DNA of 64,000 nt from positions 59,393,701-59,457,700 of the forward strand of contig CM060181.1 in the NCBI GenBank assembly GCA_030549775.1. Direction: 5' to 3'. Position 1 is the first letter of the stretch. Every line of letters begins with the position of its first letter. The translations under genes and the position numbers were made by a program. The stretch is from Tamarix chinensis. Taxonomy: Eukaryota > Streptophyta > Magnoliopsida > Caryophyllales > Tamaricaceae. A model generated the notes under the pieces. That model was not told the DNA's origin. It ran no database searches and was given only the letters and a program-made list of their open reading frames with translations. Positions 49,554 through 61,500 of the stretch are shown in pieces.

Positions 49554-52500
49554 GTCAAAACAAGAGAGATTAAGAGAAAAGAAAACAAACTGAAAACATA
49601 AATAAAAAGAAGAAAAGTATAGGTTAGCAGTCTGATAAGAGAAAATAAGACTGCTATAAAAGGAAGTTGAAAAAAGATACATTATTGCCAGTTAATCTGT
49701 TTCAGGCTTTTTACTATGGCCCAAGATTTCGAACCACCACTTCATAAAATTGATAGTCTAATTAAAGCTGATTTGATTTATGGTAAAGCTATAGCCAAAA
49801 TTCACAACAATGTTAAGATTTTGAATACTTTCTTAGAAATTGTAAAATCCATGTTACAATTTCATCGAATGAAATCCTGGAATAAGTTTATGATGTGTTT
49901 ACATAATATCATAGGTAAAAACAAGAAAAATAATAAAAATACTTATCCCAATTCCATGTATAAAAATATCCACACAAAAAAAAAAATTAAACTCTCTACT
50001 CAGATTTTCAATCCAAACAATGGATTTGTAACTTTAAAATTTTAAAAGTGAATCACTTTTGAAGTTCCGTCATTTTTTAAAATTACATTGTTTACAAAAT
50101 TGTCCTTCCAAAAGAAGCCTAAAAGCATTGAGATTATAATGGTAATTCAAGTTTTTGAGAGCCTAATCTCTCCTAATTCCTACTTCCAGGTATCCAAGAG
50201 CTTGGACCTCTCCCACAACTGGCTCAATTTTCTACCTTCCTACTAGTCCTTAACCCTATATTTATAATATTCATTAACAATTTCTAGACTCCAAAACTCC
50301 TAACAGACTTCTAACAAACTAAACCACAACAAACTATAGTAATATATAACCACAGTGAGATAATAAATCCTGATAGAAATACAACTTTTGTTGCTTCACC
50401 TGAATCTTGCCGTAGGTAAAGCTGAAAGACCTTGGTTGGCGAAAATAAACTGGCGGCATGGCAGCACTACTCTGTTCATGTGTTGTATGGATGAACATGT
50501 CAGTTTGCCACAGATTACGCAATTAGGCTAAGCTATGGCCTTCATGCATATCCTTATGCATGTTTTTGCTTTTCCTCATTAAGAAAGATTAACCTAGTCC
50601 TTCCTGCTTCCCTGCCAGCTGTAGTTTTTGGTAACACTTATCCTGTCATTGTTTTCTTCCTTCAGTTTCATTCCTCTTGATCTTGTCAACTAACTTCTTC
50701 CCTCAGTTCTCTCCTCTTCCTTGTTTGTCTTCCGAGTCAATGTCACCCTTCTACTCCTCCCATCACAACCCAATTCCTCACCCCAAATCAAATATGACAT
50801 GTGTAAAGAAAAGTAGTTATATGCATATTTTGGATTAAAGTCCACTTCTAATGCTAACAGCATCACGTTCATGTTTCATGCTGCTGGATTTGTTTTGGGT
50901 GGGTGGGGAATCCATGTCACCAATTGATCTCATAGTGAAACAAATGTAATTGTGAATCACATAAAAATGATATCTCAAGCAAAACTCACCTTGCGAAATG
51001 TAAAGGATACCCTTCTCGAGTTTCGTTTGATTGGGCTGCCTCTCACAACATCAACCTGTAAAACCGAATCAGTCAATTGATGAAACCAAAAGAAGATGGT
51101 TTATTTTTCTGTACTATACATATGCAGTTTTTTAGTCTACATAAAGTACGTACACTGCTTCTTTGCTGGTCATCAACATTTTATTGTGAAAAAAATAAAA
51201 ATAAGGCTGGAGTAGAATCTTTGCAGCAAATTGTACACAATGCAGAAATCGTCTGCTTCAACAGTCAGGAAATCAGATAGACGTTGAAACAAAGTTTCGA
51301 ATATAATGTAGTTCTTTCCTGTTGCAGAAAAATTTTGATCTCAGATTTATGCACAAACCTAATTCAGTATCCTCAATACAATTTCAAATTTCTATCCTCT
51401 AACACCAACAGTAATTGACCATCTATTCATGTTTTTTGGCCCACAACCGAATACCATATTAAACAAACACCCTGATTCCGTGCCCTCATTTTTCTCCCTG
51501 CCATTTTCCTCTCCTTATCTACCACATCCCTCACACAACCATCTTTATCTGCAGTCATCCATCACATAGTTTTGCCTCCATCATGCTCAAGCTTTCTGGT
51601 GTTATCCTTACTCTCTTGTTTTCTCTCTCGCATCATCTTCATTCATGTTCTGGGTCATCTGCCATCTATCTCACCCTCATTGTCATTCTCCTTCTTCCCT
51701 GGTTCTCTCATTCTCTCATCTTTCACTCTCATCCTATTAGTCATCTTCTTGCCAGACCTAAGTAGGCTGTTTCTTTGGAAACATCAGCATGAGAAGAAAA
51801 AATAATCCTCTTTTACAATTTCAATTTCCAGCAGAAGTTTGTGAACAAATTGATCACAAGTATTGAGAATATAGTAAGGACAAGAACTTCATAACAAAGG
51901 CTGAATTGAAATGTAGAAGTTAGTGTATGCAGCTCTAATGATGTCTTACATAGACATTACAAAATCAAAAATACAACCAAATTTTTGAAGACAACATGAG
52001 TTCGCATGATTCCATACCCAAATTGTCAAATATTATGTTTGTTATTTTTGAAAACATTTTAACTAAAAAACATTTCAAAATAAGAATACTTTTAGCAAGG
52101 CCTAAGGAAATACATGTGTTTCCTCCAAGCCACTACGATACTCTACCTCACTATGTTGGTTTGCCCCAAAAAGAATTACCATATACGACATTCAGTAGTA
52201 CCCTCTCTTCTAAATGAAAAATAAAAATATATTGTGTTGAGTGCAATAATATTTTGCATAAAAAATGGACAATTTCTTCAAGAAAAATAAAAATCTCCAA
52301 AAAAATTTGGTATGCTTTTAGTTTGGGAAAACTCTTTTCTATTTTCCATGTCCATGAAAAATTAGAAATACGTTTTCATTTGTCCATATTACAAAGCTAG
52401 CTTTTAAAATTAAAATTTTGAAAACAAGTTCATCTCCTTCTAGATTAGATGATAATGACAACAAAAATGATGATGATGAAAATAATTATTACCAACATTA

Positions 52501-55500
52501 TTCATAATAATAAAATTATTAATTTCAATAATAATAGTATTTTTATGACTAATATTAACACTGATAATAATAATAACAATAATGATAATAATAATACTTA
52601 TAATAATCATGATATAAATAATATTAATATTAAAATTCATCATAATAACAATAGTAGTAGTAGTAGTAATATCACCACTAATAATAATAATAATAATAAT
52701 AATAACAATAACAATATTATTAATGTGTTAATATTAAGAATAGTTATGATAACAATAAGATTAATTAAAATAAGTATAATAATTTTATTATTTTCTTAAA
52801 AATAATATAATGAAAATAATAATATTATTATTATATTATTAATAAATATAAAATAGTAACATTAATAATAAAGTTATGATTAATATTTATCAAATTGATA
52901 ATAATATTAATATTCATAATATTATTATTATTAACTTTACTAGTAATATTATTACTAATGACTAATTAATATTAAAAATAATGTTATCATTAATGTTATT
53001 AATAATATCATTAGAATTTTTTTATTAATATTAGTATAGATAATTATTAGTAAAATTAATAAAATATTATTATTATTATTATTAATTTTGCAATTAGAGA
53101 ACATGTAGAAAGCAATGAAATATTTATATGACAAACTCAGGAAACAGTCTCGTTTGTTTTCCATTTTTGTTTATAAAGTTAGTTTTTCAATCAAAAATAT
53201 TAAAAACATAAGCTATGAGCATGTTTCCTGAATTTCTGTAAATTATTTTTCAGAAAATAGTCTTGTTTTCTTAAACTAAATGCAACATTGGATTTGCCCA
53301 AAAGGTACAATCACAATCAGACGAAGTAACAAAAGGAACACTAGATATAAGATAATAAGGGGCCAACTCAAAAGAAGTGTATTTCTCAAATCCATTCTAA
53401 ACTACAACATCATTGCAGGTCTAGAAAATTTATGATTAGTATCAAAAGATTACTAGAGGCAAATTCCAAAACTAAATGGTTAGAAGGCCGGTCATCAAAC
53501 CTTATGGTGTGGAATATAATGATGCCAAGCATAACGTGCCTCCCCAGACAGTAAGAGCATTGATCGTGGGGGAAGATATACAGCCTTCCTCCCAAAGTTG
53601 GTGGAGTCTGCCCTGTCCTCTTCACTCATGCTTCCACTACCTAGGACTTGGGGTTGCCGGTTGCATTCATTATACCTCCTGAACTCCATAATACAAGGCC
53701 CTGCTAATGAAAGGCTGAATATCAAATCCTCAAATGCTGAATGGGTGTCAATATGAGGGGACAAACCCACCCCACGTGGATATTCATTAACCTGATCAAC
53801 ATTAGCAATCTTTAAGCCTACATACAAACAGAAATAGCCTAAGGAAGGCATTAGAACCATCAATGATTATCAAAGAACGCACAATCTTACCCAAGTATTG
53901 TCAAAAAATTAATCAAGAAACAAAAGTAATGAAAAGGCAAAGTAGAAAGAAACTGGATTGAAACTACAATACAAGTGTCAACTTGCTCTAAGAGATTAAT
54001 GGAGAGTAATGATAACAGAGCATACCGTCAACTGGTCCAATTTTATGCCTGTAGCATCATCGAGGTCAGAGCTTTCTGATATTCTATCAAGTATAAACGC
54101 AACAAATGAGGGAAGCTCACCCAAGAGCGTTCGTGTGTCAACATTTCTAGTCTACACACCCAAAAAGAAGGTATCAGGATTACATGACTCATGAAAGAGA
54201 AAAAATCTTGTGAATGGAGGGTGCATAATTAAAATAAACCAGAAAGATAGCATAAAGGACCCTTCCCCTTTGCTATTTTAAGTCAAACAAAAATTTGAGA
54301 CAAGAGGGTGACATAATGTTTGTATTAACCAGAAAAATATGACCATGTAAAGCACTAAATGGTTGCTACTCAATACATGGAAAGAACCACCAGTTAAAAC
54401 AAGCCCAAGGAATATACTTTAGAACAAATATAAAATGGACACCCATACCCTAATTTGATTCCATTTTTCCTTCCGAACAAGGGAACATTATAAGAGCTCT
54501 CAAGCCTCACCTCCACAAGTAGGAAATCATTTTTTGGTTCCTTCTTTCTTCCTTTTCTTTTTTACCCCCTTCAGGACAACAGATTTATCTTCCACCACAT
54601 CCTTAAACATAAAGATGATATTCCATTACCATATATTGATTAGAATTACTTTGATTGGCCCGTGGTCTCATTGCCTTCCGAGTCTTCCAAGCTTTCTATT
54701 AGGATGTATTAAAGTTTTTCAGATGAAAGACTGATGCCACATACAAAGTACCTTGTCAGCTGCATCTTCACAGCCTTGAATCACACCATTTAAAATGGGT
54801 CCTGCAGAATTACGCCATTCTGCAAACACGTGATTCAAGCATCACAATACATATTACTTAATAGTTAATAGCCTCATGCTGGCAGTAAAGCTGCCCTTAC
54901 TAAAGCTTCATTCTCCTCGTCTATCAGCAATATCAAGGGCCTTCCTTCCAGGCAATCAAAACTGCACTTGCAGTTGTGGTTGCAGTCACAGCATTTGCAG
55001 CTTCGAGGTATAGCGGAGGATATTTTATATGCCGAGTTGTTGTGGCATGAATTTTATTTATTTTTTACAACAAATATTGACAAATATTGCAGCATGGTAA
55101 ATATCAGCAATACATAATGTAGATAAGAAAAAATTTTCATCTAGCAATCAAACTCGCCGACATCCTTACTTGATACTTGACTTTTTATAAAATTATTTGG
55201 TTTATTTAGCATATTTTCTTAGGTCCTTATATATATAAAACTTGCTTATCTCATTTAGTCCTTTAATTGATATTTTTTTCTTAGTGACGTGCATAGGGTA
55301 GGTTTATCTTATTTATTTCCTAATAACAGTTTATCACCTATTGTTTATTTTATTTGTTAGTGTCTATCTTTTCTCTATCTCTTGTCCAAAAAAAAATTAT
55401 CATCCATCAAAACCGAGTGAATGTTATCCTACGAAAGTCTTTGTCACAAAGGCGTAAACCACTAACAGGTTTGAGGGTACTTAAGCAAACCTTTGTTCTA

Positions 55501-58500
55501 CCTTCGTACCTAAACTACATAGTAGAAAAGGAATCGTGGGTCACCACACAAATGATACTGTACATGTGCAATGACTCCTTGTAACTCCCCACAAAAGTTT
55601 GGAAATAATTTTTAATAAGAAAAAAATGCCTTCTAAAAGTCTTGAGTTAATGAAGCAGTTTGATGACCCTTCTCTTGTTGATCAATTAGAACAAGTGATG
55701 CTTAAGCTAAAAATGTGGAAATAATGATGGAAAAGAGTCCCATATATGAATCTAACACTCATTCAGTTAGACAACGCATAGTGCCTCCATCCAATTTAGC
55801 CGACTCAAAACATCCTTGGCTCCTGTAAGCAGGCTTGTAGTTATGTTCCTCCACAATATAGGACTTTCAAGTCTCAAGGTCACCCTGACCCACCTAATTT
55901 CAATGATACAGATGAGGAAACCTTTCAGGATGACATAGAATTGCCTCGCCATAGAAATCGTAGACAACCCAATTACCATGATAGGCAATTTTATCCTAGA
56001 TATGAGAAAGATATTACTAGAAGGGTTAAAATTGATGTAAACTCTTACGACATCACCCTTGATCCAAACCTTTTTACTATTGATTAGAAGAAATGGAGGA
56101 TTACTTTGACTTCTATAACATGAGTGACAGTGAGAGTTCGTTTCACTAATATGAAGCTCTCTAGAGCTACTAAGCGGTACTGAAATATGGTTCAGACCCA
56201 AATAGATCGTTGAGGAGAGTCATCTATTCGTCAATGGGCTGTTAAAAGTTGAATGAAAAACATCTCCTACCTTTTATAGACATCAACTCCTAGAGCAAAT
56301 ATATAGTCTTAAACAGTTTTCCCAACTCCGATATATTAATGGCCTTAAGGAGTCTATTAGAGAAGATGTTAAGCTTCATGGCCCTACTTGTGTAGAAGAA
56401 GCTTTCAAGTTGGTTCTTGAATTTGAGAAGTGCCTTAAACGCTCCTCCACTTGATATACATCCTCTTATTCGAATGATTCCCGTCAAAATAACTCATTCA
56501 CTCATGCAACCTCTAAGATTACCTCCAAGAGTGCTTCCTAATTTAATAACTCTAATTTTACTCCAAGTAGTTGATCCAACACCATTCAATCAGCTGCTAA
56601 TTCCATCTAGTGTCATAACTATCATGAGAAAGGGCATATTGCAACTCGTTGTTCCCATCGTACTATGGTCTTAGAGCATGAGTCTAATAAGCCCCCTATT
56701 GAGGATCTTATAGTGGAACCATGTGCTTATTCAAGTGATGATGAGGAATAAGAAAAGGATGATCCCCAAAATTGTAGCTTTGTTAGGATTGTTGACTCCA
56801 CTAGGTGAGCGCTGTAACATAGTTCGATGTATTCTCTAGCAGGGTACCCAATACCCATCCTAAAGAGTGGAAATGAACTTCCATCTTTTGCACTTACGGT
56901 GTAATAAAAATTGCTAAGTTGGTTACAGATGGCGGGAGTAACCTTAACGTTGTATATCAAGGTGCCATAAAAAGGCTAAACATTAAGGTTGAGCCTCATC
57001 CTAATCCTATTACAGTAGCTTAAGTCAATAAGACCACTTTTCCTATTAACCAAAGATGTCTAGTTCCCCTCTGGTTAGGGCCACATTATAAGGAAGAGAT
57101 CTATTTTAATGTGCTTCCCATGGATGTAGCCCAATACTCCTTATTAGGGCCCCACCTTCTCCTAGGCAGACCTTAGCTTTGTGATCATTAGGTTAAGATT
57201 GACTGCAAACCCAATACTCATTATTTCTTCTTTAAAAGAAAGAGTAGTATTCTTACTTCTATAAACCTTCATTTCCTAAACCTGCTTATAACTATAAAGA
57301 AAATGTTCAGAATAGAATTCAAATCATCATCCCTTGTGTATTCAATCAAGAAAGTAGACAAAACAACTTCATGCTAGCCATATTTGCTCAAGTGGTCTCT
57401 CCAAATTCCAATTTACCAACTCCTATTGAGGTTCAAAAGTTATAAGGCAAATTTTTTGATGTAATCCTAAAGAGTTACCTAAGGAGCTGCCACTTATGAG
57501 AAACATTCAACATGCCATTGAACTTATTTTGGGTCCCAATTACCTAACCTTTCTCTATATAAGAAGAATCTCGGAGAGTGTGCTGAATTAAATAGATAAG
57601 TTAAGGAACTACTTAGTAAGGGATTTGTGAAACATAGCATGAGTCATTATGCAGTACCCGTCTTATAAACTCCTAAGAAAGACGAATCTTGGAGAATTTG
57701 TGCAAATAGTAGAGCCATAAACAAAATTATTATTAAATACATGTTTCCTATCCCTAAGCTAGAGGACATGTTAGACACTCTGGCTAGCTCTAGATATTAC
57801 TTTAAGATTGATTTACAAAGCGGGTACCACTAGATTCGTATCAAACCAAGAGATGAGTGGACGACAGCTTTTAAGACACAAGATGGATTCTTTGAGTGGG
57901 TAGTAATGCATTTTGAGTCATCAAATGCCCCTAGCACATTCATGAGGTTTATGACCCATATCTTACAACAATTCATAAGAAAATTTCTCATAGTCTACTT
58001 TGATAACATTCTGACCTATAGTAAGTCCAAAGGTGAACACCTGAATCACCTTCGACAAGTCTTCGCTACCCTTCGAGAAGCTAAGCTCTATGTTAACCTT
58101 AAGAAATGCTCCTTCCTTCAATATCATGTTCTTTGCTTAGGTTTTATTGTTTCCGCTCAGTGAATCTCTACAGACTTTGAGAAAGTTAGAATTATTAAGG
58201 AGTGGCCTGAACCAAAAACTGTTTTGGAAGTATGGTTAGTACCTTTTTATCGTCAATTCATCCATAATTTTTGCTCCATCATGGTCCCCATCACGGAATG
58301 CTTAAAGAAAGGCACATTTCAATGGACTTCCAAAGCCTCTAGAGCCTTTAAGAAATTAAGAAAGGTATGACTAAGGCCACTGTTCTTAGACATCCTAACT
58401 TTAGTAAGGCCTTTGAGGTCCATTGTGATGCTTGTGAGATAGACATAGGGGGAGTATTAAGCCAATGGGGTCATCACATAGCATTCTTTAGTGAAAACAT

Positions 58501-61500
58501 AAACACGTTTAAGCAAAAGTAAATGATCCATCTTAAGGAGTTGTATGTTGTGGTTAGGACCCTCCATCATTGGCAGTGTTACCTTTTATCTCAGGACTTT
58601 GTAGCCTACTCTGATCATCTAGTGTTAGAATACTTGAACTCAAAGCGAGAACTCCCCAAGAAGTATGTTAAATGGCTTGAGTTCCCAGGACAATATACGT
58701 TTATCCTCAAAAATCGTTCTGATGCAGAAAATAGGGTGGTTGATGCTCTTAGTAGGATAGGTACTATCCTTCAATAATGGAGTATTAAGGCTACTAACTT
58801 TGATAAAATGAAGGATGATTACTCTTCTTACCCTTATTTCGGTCATATCTACCAAGAAGTCTCTAGTGGCCATCGTAAGGAATTCATTGACTAAGTGGTT
58901 CATGATGGATATCTTTTCAGAGCATCTAGATTGTGTATTCTCCAATCCCCCTATAGAAACTTTCTTATTTGGGAATTACATGCTGGTGGTCTTACTGGTC
59001 ATTTTGGTATGGATCGTACTATTACCTTGGCACGTGATTGATTCTACTAGCCTTCTTGGCAACAAGATGTTAAGCAAGTCGTATCCCGGTGCCATACCTG
59101 CCAGTTAGCTAAAACCAAAAAACAAAACACAAGTTTAAATACTCCTTTACCTGTTCCTCATGAGCTATGGAAAGATATTAGTATGGATTTCATTCTAGGC
59201 ATTCCTATGACATCTAGAGGACATGAATTAATTTTTGTTGTGGTTGATAAATTCTCCAAGATGGTCCATTGCATGCCATGTAGTAAGACTTCTATTGCTC
59301 ATGTCGCTAGATTGATTTTTTGTGAGGTAGTAAGATTACATGATCTTCCTTCTTCTATAGTGTCCGATATAAATTCTAGATTCGTTTGTTTGTTTTGGAG
59401 GACAAATTTGGGCCCTTAGTAAAACCTCTGAAGTTTTCTACTACCTCTCATCCACAAACTAAGGTAGTAAATCGAGGTTTAGGTGACCTTCTTCGTTGTC
59501 TTGTCAGAGATCAACCTCGTACTTGGAATTTAGTGTTACCCACAACTGAGTTTGCTTATAATCATGCATCTAATAGGTCCACAGGAAAAAGTTCTTTGAA
59601 ATTGTTTATGGTTATAACCTATTAACTTTGATCCCCTATCCCTACATGTACATGCATCTACGTCTATTGAGTCCTTTGCCGATCACATACTACTAAGATT
59701 AAACGTAAGATTACATTGAGTAATGTGGATTATAAACTTGCAATTGATGTGCGTCATAGATATAAGAATTTTAATGAAGGTGACTTTGTCATGGTACGCA
59801 TGTGTTCTAAGCATCTTCTAAAAGGATAACTTAAAAAATTACACACAGGAGCCATGGGCCCGTATGAGATTTTAAAAAAAAAAAAACAAGGACCAAATGC
59901 TTATGTGGTTGATTTACCAGATACTTTGGGTATTAGTTATGTTTTCAATGCAAATGATTTGTCACCCTACAAAGGCAACTTTGAGCCTTATATTTTTCCA
60001 TCTAGTGTCTCTGCAAGTCTAAAGGAGTCGATGTTGTCATCTATCCAGCTGCCCAAGGAAGAAGATGTTTCCATTATTGACATTGAGTATGTTACTTCTA
60101 TCTTAGGAGGTTTTCGTCGTTTTTGGGTCGCCTGGAAGAATCGCCCTACCTGTGATGCTACTTAGGTCCATGAAGACGATCTTCACGATATGGCTCCAGT
60201 ATTGCTTGAGGATTTTCTTCGATCTTACTTATCAGATTCAAGTTCTTTTTCGGTCAAAGAGAATGATATAGATAGGAAAGATTTTTATAGGAAGAAGTAT
60301 TTACGTAGGAATAAAAATTAAAGTCTTCCTATTTTTGTATATTTATCCTTCATCTTTTTCTATTTTTATTAGTTAGATGTGATTTATCTTTATTAGCTAG
60401 ATATGATTTGTCGTTATTAGTTAGATATGATTTATCTTATAAGATACTTAGGCTATATAAAGGGTCTTAGGCTTGTCATTATTATTAGTATCGTTGAATG
60501 AATAAAATTATTAGAATAATTTCCTCTCAATTTCCCAATTCTCTGCCCGGCTTTATTCCTAAGTCTCAATCTCTTCTTTTATTCTTTCAAACTTACATCA
60601 ATACTAGCTGGATCCTGTATGCACATATACAATTCATTATGGAAAGTCATACATGAAAAACCAAGTTCTGGACCTTTCTATAGGCACTGCTGGAATAAAA
60701 GATTACAAATACTATCCATAAGATATGTATTCACATGCTGTACTTCAAGCAATCACACAATATCTAGTCCAAAACTTTTGTGATTGCCTAATAGTCATTT
60801 TCAGTTGGTTTTTGAGGTTGAATTCATTCTCATTTTTTCTGATCCCCCCCCCTTCTCTGTTTTTCATTCTGTGTTTTCGAGCAATTTTTTAATGGCCCAG
60901 GAATAGCCAACTTTGCTCTTTCTGCTGAACACAATCTTAAAATGTTTGAACATGCTCTCCTCAAAACAATTAAATAAAGTTATAAGATGACAATAAAGAA
61001 TTCTTGTGCATGACATAGGCCACCATTTTTCTGTTGGTTGGTCCTTAATGAAATCATCAACGATGTGCAATCACTGGTCATATTTCCATGAGCTATGTTT
61101 CCAATTTCTTTACAAGGTGGCAGTTAAAGAATCAGCGGTGCTGAGCTCTGTCTCAATGCTTCTATAAAACAACGGAAATACAAGGATGTACTCTAAAAGC
61201 ACAGAAATGACAACAATATCCAGCTAAACAACAGTGTCTGACAACTTACTTGATAGCAAAACTCAAACCCATAATGTTGCACCCTGCGTTTAGAAAGACT
61301 AATCCAAGGCCTAGAATCAACTTCTGCAAGTAGCTCCTAAAAAACAATGGCATTAACAACAGCCTCATAGGAATAACTACAGCCAATTCAAATTGCAAGC
61401 AATGTCTCAAAATCTGACCTCTTCCTCTTTAGCAGTAATAAAGTCATGAAACAAATAAGCACCAGGAATATTCAGTTCTGAAGCATTCAATGACACTGCA

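Larger units (their letters stand above)
55626..60320 (+). mobile_element. Decayed Ty3/gypsy element in ALKBH8 intron 3, antisense to the gene
   Basis: Plus-strand gag, protease region, RT, RNase H, integrase and a C-terminal chromodomain-like segment in Ty3/gypsy order, followed by an LTR-like stretch (60321-60570). Many stops and shifts. No matching 5' LTR was found before 55626, though the gag start [11 protein letters not shown] is legible. It accounts for most of the 7.1 kb intron. Confidence 0.88.

Noticed and set aside
49716..50045. 109-codon plus-strand ORF in ALKBH8 intron 6
   Set aside because: No recognised domain, antisense within an intron, Lys/Asn-rich end typical of AT-rich DNA; no promoter or start context to support it.
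51572..51805. Short hydrophobic ORFs in ALKBH8 intron 5
   Set aside because: Two overlapping frames are both hydrophobic because the DNA is CT-rich; no family signature.
55169..60613. Possible ATACT target-site duplication around the intron-3 Ty3/gypsy element
   Set aside because: ATACT precedes a TG near 55174 and follows TTACATCA near 60608, but the sequences at the two ends do not match as LTRs, so the 5 bp agreement may be chance.
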